Under the pieces are notes generated by a model. That model did no database searches. It had not been told where the DNA came from and was given only the letters and a program-made list of their open reading frames with translations. This document shows positions 17,431 to 25,414 of a stretch of 40,617 nucleotides of DNA, in pieces. The number at the start of each line of letters is the position of its first letter. The first letter of the stretch is position 1. The stretch is from NCBI GenBank assembly GCA_003331685.1, contig QOPK01000001.1, forward strand, positions 1 to 40,617, read 5' to 3'. The position numbers and the translations under genes are program-made. The DNA is from Halieaceae bacterium. Lineage in GTDB: Bacteria; Pseudomonadota; Gammaproteobacteria; Pseudomonadales; Halieaceae.

Positions 17431-19149
17431 TTGGCCCATACGCGCCGCCCGTCAGCGAGGCATGGATTGCCGCTACTGACCCTGATTTTAATTGGGGTGG
17501 TGCCGCTTATTTCCGTGGCACAGGACCCCAGCGACGCACTCGCAGAAACCGAGGCGGCGACCATCGTAATCGATATGGTGGCGCCACTGGAGCCCAAACG
17601 CGCACCCCCGCCCCCAGCCGAGCCCAGCACACTTGGGATCTATCGCAACTACATCGAGTCCATGGAAAAGAGCGCCGGTGCGTTTGCGCCCGGGCTTACC
17701 GAACAGCTACTGGGGCTGGGGCTGAACCTGCAGGCGCTGGATCGTCATGCCGAAGCAGCCAAAGTCCTAAAGCGTGGCGTGCACGTAAGTCGGGTTCAGT
17801 CGGGGCTCTACGCAGCCGACCAAATCCCGCTGCTGCGCGCTGAGATCCGCAGTTTGATTGCACTGGGCAGGCTCGACGAGGCCGACGAGCATCAGCGCTA
17901 TCTGGCACGGGTCGAATCCGCGGCACTGACCGGCACACCTGCCTCCATCGCCGCACTGATTGATCAGGGCAAGTGGGCCGAGCAGGCATGGGACTTGCGT
18001 CTGGGCGATCAGGAGGCACACCCCGAGCATCTCGCGCGAAGCTGGGAGTACTACCGGCTTGCCTACAACCAAAGCACACAGCTTTACGGCGAGCGATCGC
18101 TAGAACTCTTGAAACCGCTCGAGGGTATGTTGCGGCTTCAGTACCGATTTGCCGACCTGCAGCGCGAAAATGCCAGTGGCAGTGCTTTTGAAGGTACCAA
18201 CTATCGCCAAACCTCTGCCCTCGGCGGCGCTTACCGGCGAGGCGAGGCCGTGCTGTCTACCATATTTGGTCTGAAAGTGGTGAATGGCTCGTCTGCCGGA
18301 GAGCAAGCCCGCGACCTGACAAGGCTCGGAGATTGGGCACGGTGGATGGGGCGCCGGTCCGATTCCCGCAGCTATTACGACAAAGCCTGGCGGCGCATCA
18401 CGCCACCCCCAGTGGTGCCCGAGGCACCTGAAGCCGCCGCCTCACCGGGTCCCGCGGCGGATGCTAGAGCCGGGGCGTCAGCCACCGCTGAGGTGGCAAT
18501 GAACGATGCTGGCAGTGACGACGCTCTCCCTGATACGGGCGCTGAAGAGGCGCCCACGGATGCGGTCGCAGTCGCAGTCGCAGTCGCAGGCGGAGAAGAG
18601 GTAGCAGCCCTTAATGAGGCGTTAGACGCGGCAGAGATCATTAACGATGCGCCCGCCGAGGAGGAAATAGTCGCCGAGCTTGCGCCCGCAGCAGAGACCG
18701 AAAAAGCCAATGAAGACACCTCGATCATGGCACTCACTGAGGAACAACCACCCGTGGACGATCCGGTAATGCGGAGAGCACTGTTTGAGACCGCCACGCC
18801 GCTACCCGATATCGACACATTGCGGCCACTGCCACCCTTCCGCCGCGACGCCTCCGGGCCGCTGGTGGTGCAGTTTCAGCTCAACGAGGCGGGAAAAATT
18901 ACAGTACTGGAACGCGTCACGGTCACTACGGTCACAGAATCAGACACCACCGAAGGCGAGGAGGCTTCTGAGGACGCCGAAGAACCCCTAGTGGACAACG
19001 ACCCCGCCGTGGACCGCCTCTTCCGCAAAATGCGACGTACCCGGTTCCGGCCTAGATATGAGGAAGGCGTCGCCGTGGAGACTGGTATGATTGTGTGGTC
19101 TTTTGATTTGAACCCGGCTAACGCGGAAGCGATCGCCCTGCAACCCTAA
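17431..19149 (+). CDS. Periplasmic TPR-like protein with TonB-like C-terminal domain (cluster gene 1)
   Basis: 572 residues from a TTG start at 17431, with GGAGAG about eight bases upstream. An N-terminal hydrophobic segment (LPLLTLILIGVVPLISVAQ) looks like a cleavable signal peptide. Residues about 70-330 are helical and TPR-like. About 335-450 is Ala/Glu/Asp/Pro-rich linker, including four Val-Ala pairs. From about 475 comes a TonB-type end: LVVQFQLNEAGKITVLERV, an acidic insert, then DPAVDRLFRKMRRTRFRP, closing with a final strand. TonB-type C-termini usually couple an ExbB/ExbD motor to outer-membrane partners, and an ExbB-like gene lies downstream. The domain call is from pattern, not from a search. 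It is the first gene of a tightly coupled operon; the next ATG overlaps its TAA. Confidence 0.8.
   Translation: MAHTRRPSARHGLPLLTLILIGVVPLISVAQDPSDALAETEAATIVIDMVAPLEPKRAPPPPAEPSTLGIYRNYIESMEKSAGAFAPGLTEQLLGLGLNLQALDRHAEAAKVLKRGVHVSRVQSGLYAADQIPLLRAEIRSLIALGRLDEADEHQRYLARVESAALTGTPASIAALIDQGKWAEQAWDLRLGDQEAHPEHLARSWEYYRLAYNQSTQLYGERSLELLKPLEGMLRLQYRFADLQRENASGSAFEGTNYRQTSALGGAYRRGEAVLSTIFGLKVVNGSSAGEQARDLTRLGDWARWMGRRSDSRSYYDKAWRRITPPPVVPEAPEAAASPGPAADARAGASATAEVAMNDAGSDDALPDTGAEEAPTDAVAVAVAVAGGEEVAALNEALDAAEIINDAPAEEEIVAELAPAAETEKANEDTSIMALTEEQPPVDDPVMRRALFETATPLPDIDTLRPLPPFRRDASGPLVVQFQLNEAGKITVLERVTVTTVTESDTTEGEEASEDAEEPLVDNDPAVDRLFRKMRRTRFRPRYEEGVAVETGMIVWSFDLNPANAEAIALQP
18565..18588 (+). 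repeat. Hexanucleotide tandem repeat, GTCGCA x4, in frame
   Basis: Four perfect copies of GTCGCA encode Val-Ala four times in the linker of cluster gene 1. Copy-number slippage would alter linker length by two residues per unit without breaking the frame. Confidence 0.9.
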
Positions 19150-20270
19150 TGAACCCCAAATTCCCTTCATGCTTTAGCACAACCCCCTCGCTCCGCCCTC
19201 TGGCGGCCAGCGCAATCGTTGCTGTCATGCTGGTATTGATGGGTTGCCCCTCTGCCAGCACGCCGACCACGCCCTCGATACCGACTCCGCCGTCGTCTCC
19301 GTCAAGCTCAGGGGCATCATCACCGAGCTCAGGGGGTGCCGGCGCACCCAGCTCGCCGAGCTCATCCAGCGGTAGTTCCGGATCCAGCAGCTCGAGCTCT
19401 TCTGGTAGCGCCGGCGGAGGCAGTCCAAGCGCCGGTGGGGGGAGCCCGAGCACCGGTGGTGGCAGTAGCGGCCCAACTGGGGGCGACATGCCGGGTAGTG
19501 AGGGCGGCGAGTCCTCTGCGAACACGGGCAGTGGCCGCGATGCCGCGGGCACTGGTTCGGAGGCCGGAGACGGCACCTCCAGCGAGCCGGGCTTTGGCGA
19601 TATGGCCGGAGGCGCTGACCTGCCCTCCATGGTCGATACCCTGCCCACCTTCGATGAGGACTATGGTTCGACAGGTGACGGCAGTGGCGCCGAGGGTGGC
19701 TCACCCGATGGCAGTGAGGATGGAGCTGGCGGCACGGGCGACAATGGACAGGTTGCGCAATCATCCGGCGCACCGGGTGGCACTGCGAGTCAGCAAGGTC
19801 CGGGGACCCGCGCCAGTGGCGGCATGGAATCAGACATGGGTGCCGGCGGCCCGATGACCGCGGCGGAGCAAGTCGCCATCCTCGACCGGCAGCTTGAAGA
19901 AAGTACGCGGGATTTCGACGGCATAATTTATGACGAGGAACAGCGCCAGCGAGAGGCGGCACGTGAGCGCGCTGCGCAGACCGCGGGTAGCGCGATAGAT
20001 CCCACCGAAACTGAGGAACCCACTTTTGGTGGTGGGATGGCCAGCGCCGGTAGTGGCTCCGTGGGTGGGGGCATTGGCGGGCGCAGTGGCGCACCGCCTG
20101 CAGATGGCGCCAAGTACCCGCCGCCACCAGATATCCCCAACGGCAATGACGACGACGTGGTAGCCCGCCAGCTCCGCGAGGCAGCGATGCGGGAGTCCGA
20201 CCCGGCTATCCGTGAAAAGCTGTGGGCCGAATACCGTAAATACAAAGGCATTGCGGAGCCTGACGCATGA
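19149..20270 (+). CDS. Ser/Gly-rich lipoprotein (cluster gene 2)
   Basis: 373 residues. The signal peptide ends in a lipobox, LVLMGC, with Cys33 lipidated; +2 is Pro, not Asp, so outer-membrane sorting is expected. Residues about 34-240 are extremely rich in Ser, Gly, Pro and acidic residues, probably a disordered tether that could cross peptidoglycan. A charged helix (AAEQVAILDRQLEESTRDF) follows, then another Gly-rich stretch. The end (about 325-370) looks folded and constrained: YPPPPDIPNGNDDD, then VVARQLREAAMRESDP and REKLWAEYRKYKG. Function unknown. The ATG shares a base with the stop of gene 1 (TAATG), and the end overlaps gene 3 (ATGA). Confidence 0.82.
   Translation: MNPKFPSCFSTTPSLRPLAASAIVAVMLVLMGCPSASTPTTPSIPTPPSSPSSSGASSPSSGGAGAPSSPSSSSGSSGSSSSSSSGSAGGGSPSAGGGSPSTGGGSSGPTGGDMPGSEGGESSANTGSGRDAAGTGSEAGDGTSSEPGFGDMAGGADLPSMVDTLPTFDEDYGSTGDGSGAEGGSPDGSEDGAGGTGDNGQVAQSSGAPGGTASQQGPGTRASGGMESDMGAGGPMTAAEQVAILDRQLEESTRDFDGIIYDEEQRQREAARERAAQTAGSAIDPTETEEPTFGGGMASAGSGSVGGGIGGRSGAPPADGAKYPPPPDIPNGNDDDVVARQLREAAMRESDPAIREKLWAEYRKYKGIAEPDA
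19251..19480 (+). repeat. Low-complexity Ser/Gly/Pro coding tract
   Basis: Imperfect short repeats of AGC/TCA/GGC-type codons encode long Ser runs and GGGSP-type units just after the lipid-modified Cys of cluster gene 2. The repeats are irregular at the DNA level, so this is compositional bias rather than a clean tandem array. Confidence 0.75.
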
Positions 20271-21487
20271 TGCGCACGCTGTTGTCGCTTTTCTTCGGCA
20301 TGACCTTGCTCACCGGTTGCGTGTCGGAGACAGTCAAGTCGACCTCCGTGCCCGTACTCGATGCTCCCGCCACGCTCACGCCAGAAGCAGAGTTGCTCGA
20401 TGTCGGGGTCGTCATACTGGATCCGGGCATCAGCAGTGTTGAGGACGAGGAGCAGGTCTACCCCGAGGTGCGCAAAGCCGAAGCCACCTTTATGGCCACG
20501 GAGCTCGCCGAAGTGCTCACCGAACAAGGTGGCTGGGGCGCTGTCAGAGTCGTGCCAGACGATCGACAATTTTCTGATTTACTGGTGCGCGGCACCATAC
20601 TGCGCTCGGATGGCGAGGCGCTGGAGCTCAAAATTCTGGTGAGTGACGCGCGCGGCACACTCTGGCTCGACAAGCGCTATCAAGGGATCACCAGCCGCTA
20701 CGCCTATGAACAGGGCACACGCGTCAAGCAGGATCCGTTTCTCGCGGTGTATCGCATGATCGCCAACGACATGCTGGCCATCTTTAACCGACTCCCCTCC
20801 GAAGACCGCGTCACCATCCGCCAGGTAGCAGAGATGCGTTTCGCCCGGGATTTTGCCAACGGCGCCTTCGCCGATTACCTCGAGGAAGATGACAAAGGCC
20901 AGATCAGCCTGCGCCGATTACCGGCAGAGGATGACCCTATGCTGAACCGCGTGCGCGGTCTGCGACAACGCCATTATGTCTTTGTCGACACGCTTCAAGG
21001 ACACTACTCAGGCTTTGCCGAGGACATGTATAGCCCTTATCAGGAGTGGCGAAAGGCCAGCTACGAGGAGACCGTCGCGCTACGTGAGCTGGAGAGCGAG
21101 GCGCAACGCGAGATGATTGCTGGCGGTGCAGCGATCCTCGCAGGTGTGCTCGCCCAGACATCGGGTAGCCGCACCACGCGCAGCGCCGGTGCGGTCGGCG
21201 TACTTGGCGGCGGCGCTCTGTTGAAAAGAGGCCTGGAAAAACGCGCCGAATCCAATATTCACTCACTGGCACTGGAAGAACTGGGGCAATCATTAGACGC
21301 CGAAATCACGCCGAGGGTGATCGAGCTAGAGGATCGAACGGTGCGCCTGACGGGCAACGTGGAAGACCAATACGGCCAGTGGCGCGAGCTGCTTGCCGAT
21401 ATCTACGCCGCGGAGCTCGCCGCGCTGGAGCCCCCGGCTCCACCCGCCGACAGCCTGCCTGCGGCCCCTGAATCGCGGGACTCGTGA
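20267..21487 (+). CDS. Lipoprotein with glycine-zipper segment (cluster gene 3)
   Basis: 406 residues; lipobox LLTGC with Cys18 and Val at +2, so outer-membrane lipoprotein by the sorting rule. Residues about 40-165 look like an alpha/beta domain of the CsgG/TolB-N kind seen in other envelope lipoproteins: LLDVGVVILDPGI, WGAVRVVPDD, DLLVRGTI, LKILVSDARGTLWLDKRY. That likeness is an inference. Near residues 280-324 is a hydrophobic Gly/Ala-rich segment (GGAAILAGVLA and AGAVGVLGGGALL) resembling a glycine zipper, flanked by charged helices. Function unknown. ATGA overlap with gene 2 and GTGA overlap with gene 4 imply coupled translation. A second ATG at 20270 is an equally good start. Confidence 0.8.
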   Translation: MMRTLLSLFFGMTLLTGCVSETVKSTSVPVLDAPATLTPEAELLDVGVVILDPGISSVEDEEQVYPEVRKAEATFMATELAEVLTEQGGWGAVRVVPDDRQFSDLLVRGTILRSDGEALELKILVSDARGTLWLDKRYQGITSRYAYEQGTRVKQDPFLAVYRMIANDMLAIFNRLPSEDRVTIRQVAEMRFARDFANGAFADYLEEDDKGQISLRRLPAEDDPMLNRVRGLRQRHYVFVDTLQGHYSGFAEDMYSPYQEWRKASYEETVALRELESEAQREMIAGGAAILAGVLAQTSGSRTTRSAGAVGVLGGGALLKRGLEKRAESNIHSLALEELGQSLDAEITPRVIELEDRTVRLTGNVEDQYGQWRELLADIYAAELAALEPPAPPADSLPAAPESRDS

Positions 21488-23010
21488 CCGACCACAAAGA
21501 GCAGCCCCTCTCCGCCACCACCTTCGAGCCCGCACCAGCCAAAACAGAATCGGCTGACCCCGGGTCCGAGGGGGGACAACCACGACTGGTGGTTATTGCC
21601 CTTACCGCCGCCGCGGTGTTACTGATCTTCGTTTTTTTTATCCTGCCGCAGCTGGTAACGCCTGATGACGTCGGACCCAACCTGACTGACCCGGAGCAGG
21701 CCGCATCCTCTAGGAACATCGTTGCATCAGGTAGCGTCACCAACGACACGGGTAATGAACGCAGTCCCTTCGCCGAAGCGCAGGAAAGCGCGCTGAGACG
21801 CGATGCGCAGGAAGTGCTGCAGTCACTGCTCACGCTCCAGGAATCGCTGGCGGAGCGCGGCGCGGCAAAATGGGGCGAACCCACTTATGGAGAGGCTTTG
21901 GGTCATGCGGCGGCGGGCGATACCGCCTACCGGGAACGCGACTTCACCGCGGCCACCGCCGAGTACCAGCTGGCGCTCGATCAGCTGCTTGAGCTCGAAA
22001 CCAGCCTGCCCGAGCGCAGTGAGGCGCTCCACGACACGCTGGTAACGGCGATCGAGAACGGAGACGTGCTAGCCGCTCAGGCACGCTTTACCGAGCTGGC
22101 CGAAATGGCACCATCCGATATTCGGCTGATTGCGTTGGAAGATCGACTTGCCGCATTGCCAGCCGTGATCGCTGCTCTGGATACCGCCGCCGAGAGAGAG
22201 GCGTCGGGTGACCTGGGTGCCGCAGTTGAGGCTGCCACTGACGCCACGCGAGCAGACCCCGCCCACCAGCGGGCAGCCGCCCGCCTGAATGAGCTGCGCA
22301 CTGCGCTGACCCGTCAGCAATTCACCGACGCCATGACCGCGGGATACGGCGCCATGGGGGCGAAGGCCTTCGACAACGCAGAGCAACAATTCCGCGCCGC
22401 TGCGAAACTGATACCCGGCGCGCCGGAGCCCGGTGCTGCACTGATTGAACTGGAGCAGGCCCGCACCCAGAACACCTTGCTGGGGTTGCGTGAACAAGGC
22501 ACACAAGCCGAGCGCGAGGAGCGCTGGGCCGACGCGGTGGGTCTGTACCAAAAAGCCCTTGAGATCGACGCGCTGATGCTGTTCGCCACAGAAGGTGTGG
22601 CACGCGCCGAGCCGAGGGCTGACTTGGACATACGTCTGGAGACCATGCCAAAGGAGCGCGACCGCCTCATCGACGCTCGTATCATGCGCCTCGCACAAGA
22701 AACACTCGCCGAGGCAGAAGCAATTGTGGACCCTGGCCAGCGCTTAAAAGCACAAATTGCCGCGGCGCGCGATACCCTCGCCTATGCCAGCACCCCTGTG
22801 GCGGTGACCATGACCTCCGATGGACTCACCGACATCACGCTGTTGCGCGTCAGGCGGCTGGGCGCGCTGGCAGAACAGACACTGTCGTTGCGTCCCGGCG
22901 CTTACACCGCCGTGGGCATCCGCAACGGTTACCGCGACGTGCGGATCAAATTCGAGGTGCGGCCCGACCAAGCGAATGCGGTCGAGGTACGCTGTGTCGA
23001 GACGATTTGA
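21484..23010 (+). CDS. Inner-membrane helical-repeat protein with PEGA-like C-terminus (cluster gene 4)
   Basis: 508 residues from a GTG start that overlaps the previous stop (GTGA). A 33-residue cytoplasmic tail contains ATTFEP at 11-16. One transmembrane helix follows (about 34-57, LVVIALTAAAVLLIFVFFIL), then a periplasmic region of TPR-like helices (about 95-400). The end (about 437-508) looks like a small beta domain: VAVTMTSDGLTDITLLRVRR, LRPGAYTAVGIRNGYRDVRI, finishing with VRCVETI. The PG-x-Y-x(4)-GYRDVR pattern is PEGA-like. By topology it is type II, a scaffold reaching from inner membrane into periplasm. It pairs naturally with gene 5, which has the same tail motif and topology. Confidence 0.82.
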   Translation: MTDHKEQPLSATTFEPAPAKTESADPGSEGGQPRLVVIALTAAAVLLIFVFFILPQLVTPDDVGPNLTDPEQAASSRNIVASGSVTNDTGNERSPFAEAQESALRRDAQEVLQSLLTLQESLAERGAAKWGEPTYGEALGHAAAGDTAYRERDFTAATAEYQLALDQLLELETSLPERSEALHDTLVTAIENGDVLAAQARFTELAEMAPSDIRLIALEDRLAALPAVIAALDTAAEREASGDLGAAVEAATDATRADPAHQRAAARLNELRTALTRQQFTDAMTAGYGAMGAKAFDNAEQQFRAAAKLIPGAPEPGAALIELEQARTQNTLLGLREQGTQAEREERWADAVGLYQKALEIDALMLFATEGVARAEPRADLDIRLETMPKERDRLIDARIMRLAQETLAEAEAIVDPGQRLKAQIAAARDTLAYASTPVAVTMTSDGLTDITLLRVRRLGALAEQTLSLRPGAYTAVGIRNGYRDVRIKFEVRPDQANAVEVRCVETI

Positions 23011-23019
23011 GCTAGCACC

Positions 23020-25143
23020 ATGACCGAGCGCGACGCTGACAGCGACACACCTGACACCCTAAAGCCTGACGCGTTCTCGCCGGCAACGCCCTCGCAGGGC
23101 GGTGACCAGTTGGCAGCGACCACCTTCGAGCCGCTGAGTCAGTCATCCCAGCAAAAAAAGCGTCTCAATGCGACCCAGATTGCGCTCGGCGTTGCCGGGG
23201 TGCTGATCGCTGCGCTGCTGTTTTTTCTCTTCACCGCGCGCTCCCTCACCCTGAATATTGATGCTGAGGCACAACCCGACTTCTCCCTGAGTGGACTGAA
23301 CTGGTCCTTTGGGGAGCGGCTTCTGGTGCGACCGGGGAACTACACGCTCTCGATTAACGCCGAGGGGTATCACCCCTACGAGCAGACGATTACGGTGGGC
23401 GATGCCGATACCCAACAGCTTGATATTCGCCTTGCTCCGCTTCCTGGCACCGTGACCATCGCCACGCAACCCGCCGGCGGCGAAATTATTCTGGATGAGC
23501 TGTCTCTGGGATCTGCGCCGCTGGTGGACCTCACGCTCGAGGCAGGCGTTTACCGTGTAGAAGCCGTGCTCGATCGCTATCAGCGCTGGCAAGGACAAAT
23601 CGACGTCGTTGGCCGTAACCAGAGCCAAACAGTGGACGTCGTGTTGTTGCCGGATTGGGCGGACGTCCGATTCAGTGCAACGCCCACCACCGTGACGGCG
23701 AGCATCGATGGCCAGCCCGCCGAGACAACTGCCACCGGTGTGGAAGTGCTCTCGGGTGAGCGGGAGCTAACGCTCAGCGCACCAGGATTTATGCCCCTGA
23801 CGCTGCCTTTGAGCATCGTGGCGGGTGTGGATCAAGACCTCGGTGCGGTGACCCTGACCCCGGCTGACGCCACCTTGACGCTGGAGAGTACGCCATCGGG
23901 TGCGGGCGTCACGGTGAACGGGGCTTTCGCCGGCCTGACGCCGCTGGTTGTGCCCCTGAGCCCCGGCGATCGCCACGCCATCAGCCTCTCCAAGGCGGGC
24001 TACCTCGGTGCCAGCCTCTCACTGACTTTGGCTAGGGGGGAAACCGGCAGTCGGGCCGTCACGTTAAAACCCGAATTGGGCGAGGTGCGTTTTGCCATCG
24101 AGCCGGCAGGGGCGGACATACTGATTAACGGGCAGCGCGTGGGCTCGGGGAGTCAAAGCCTCTCACTCCCAGCGGTGCAACAGCGTATCGCTGTGCAACT
24201 TGACGGGTATGCCGCCTTCGAGACCGACGTGCTGCCGAAACCGGGGCTGCCGCAGCAGATCAGCGTGACACTTTTGACCGAGGCCGCAGCGCGCAAGGCG
24301 GCGATGACGCCGACAATCACGACGCCACTGGGCCAAACGCTGGTGCTAGTGGATCCCTCGGTAGAAACCCAGAACCCCTTCACCATGGGGGCGTCGCGTC
24401 GCGACCCGGGACGGCGTGCCAACGAAGTCGAACACCCGGTTGAATTGCGGCGCGCCTTCTACATTGCGAGCACCGAAACCACCAACGCGCAGTTCCGCCA
24501 GTACGAGGCCACCCATGACTCGGGCCTGATCGAGAGCTACTCCCTCGATCGCGACCACCAGCCGGTCGCGGGCATCAGTTGGCAGCAAGCGGCCAGCTTC
24601 TGTAACTGGCTGAGTCGGCTCGAGGGCTTGCCGCCTTTTTATCGCGAGAACCAAGGCATCATTATCGGTTTCAACCCCAGCAGCACCGGCTACCGCTTGC
24701 CCAGCGAGGCAGAGTGGGCCTTTGCTGCCCGGGTAGAGGGCGATACGCTGAGACGATTTGCCTGGGGTGATGACTTCCCCCCGAGCGCCGTTGTGACGAA
24801 CGTGGCCGACAACACTTCAGCACTCGTCACCGGCCGCATTCTCAATGGCTATACAGATCAATTCGTCGTCTCTGCGCCGGTGGGGAGCTTCCCTGCCAAC
24901 CATCGCGGATTGCACGATATGGGTGGTAATGTTGCCGAATGGGTACACGACGGTTATGCCATCCCCTCCCCCAATGCCGAGCTTGCGATCGATCCCTTGG
25001 GCGCCCAGCGCGGCGACAACTACACCATTCGCGGTGGCAGCTGGGCGCTCAGTCGTTTGTCCGAGCTGCGACTGACCTTCAGGGACTATGGGGAGCGCGG
25101 ACGTGACGATCTCGGCTTCAGGATTGCGCGCTATGCGGAGTAG
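23020..25143 (+). CDS. Inner-membrane PEGA-repeat protein with formylglycine-generating-enzyme-like domain (cluster gene 5)
   Basis: 707 residues. The cytoplasmic tail contains ATTFEP at 33-38, then a transmembrane helix (about 53-72). Five PEGA-like beta repeats follow (about 76-145, 146-215, 216-285, 286-353, 354-418), each with a surface-exposed G-Y or G-F turn. The C-terminal 440-706 is an FGE/SUMF1 fold: ETTNAQFRQYE, PVAGISWQQAASFCNWLSRL, YRLPSEAEWAFAAR, GGNVAEWVHDGY, YTIRGGSWALSRLSELRLTF. The strand where formylglycine-generating enzymes carry their active-site cysteines has none here, so catalysis is unlikely and a binding or structural role is more plausible. Bacteroidetes GldJ and GldK use related domains structurally. 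The last 11 bases overlap gene 6. Confidence 0.88.
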   Translation: MTERDADSDTPDTLKPDAFSPATPSQGGDQLAATTFEPLSQSSQQKKRLNATQIALGVAGVLIAALLFFLFTARSLTLNIDAEAQPDFSLSGLNWSFGERLLVRPGNYTLSINAEGYHPYEQTITVGDADTQQLDIRLAPLPGTVTIATQPAGGEIILDELSLGSAPLVDLTLEAGVYRVEAVLDRYQRWQGQIDVVGRNQSQTVDVVLLPDWADVRFSATPTTVTASIDGQPAETTATGVEVLSGERELTLSAPGFMPLTLPLSIVAGVDQDLGAVTLTPADATLTLESTPSGAGVTVNGAFAGLTPLVVPLSPGDRHAISLSKAGYLGASLSLTLARGETGSRAVTLKPELGEVRFAIEPAGADILINGQRVGSGSQSLSLPAVQQRIAVQLDGYAAFETDVLPKPGLPQQISVTLLTEAAARKAAMTPTITTPLGQTLVLVDPSVETQNPFTMGASRRDPGRRANEVEHPVELRRAFYIASTETTNAQFRQYEATHDSGLIESYSLDRDHQPVAGISWQQAASFCNWLSRLEGLPPFYRENQGIIIGFNPSSTGYRLPSEAEWAFAARVEGDTLRRFAWGDDFPPSAVVTNVADNTSALVTGRILNGYTDQFVVSAPVGSFPANHRGLHDMGGNVAEWVHDGYAIPSPNAELAIDPLGAQRGDNYTIRGGSWALSRLSELRLTFRDYGERGRDDLGFRIARYAE

Positions 25144-25396
25144 CCTGCCAGCACCCCTCGCGAGCGTTGCGGCACTGGCTGCGCTGTTCAGCGTTTTACT
25201 CATTGCCCCTGTCTTTGGGCAGGAGACGGTCGAGCCCGAAGAGACAGCGGTAGTAGCAGAGCCCGATACTGCTATTGAGCCCGCCGGCGACGAGGCGGTC
25301 GCGCCTGCGGTTGCCGAGGCGGGTGCCGTGCTCGACTATGAACCCACCGAATCCATCTCAGAGGATCTCTCTGTGTCATTTCCCGTGGATATCTGA
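25133..25396 (+). CDS. Small exported acidic protein (cluster gene 6)
   Basis: 87 residues from the ATG at 25133, inside the end of gene 5. A hydrophobic signal peptide (ASVAALAALFSVLLIAPVFG) is followed by an acidic mature part of about 50 residues made mostly of Glu, Ala, Val and Pro, ending in EDLSVSFPVDI. No domain recognised. It sits directly before the ExbB-like gene with AGGAG between them, and its size suits an accessory subunit or a plug for the motor, but that is only positional inference. It could also be membrane-anchored if the signal is not cleaved. Confidence 0.7.
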   Translation: MRSSLPAPLASVAALAALFSVLLIAPVFGQETVEPEETAVVAEPDTAIEPAGDEAVAPAVAEAGAVLDYEPTESISEDLSVSFPVDI

Positions 25397-25414
25397 GCCC
25401 GACAGGAGCCCACT

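Noticed and set aside
19118..20127. Reverse-strand Pro- and Arg-rich open frames opposite cluster gene 2
   Set aside because: They arise from the Ser/Gly-rich low-complexity codons on the forward strand. The forward frame has a signal peptide, lipobox and coupled start and stop.
23020..25143. Active sulfatase-modifying (formylglycine-generating) enzyme
   Set aside because: The catalytic cysteine pair is missing and no sulfatase gene is nearby.
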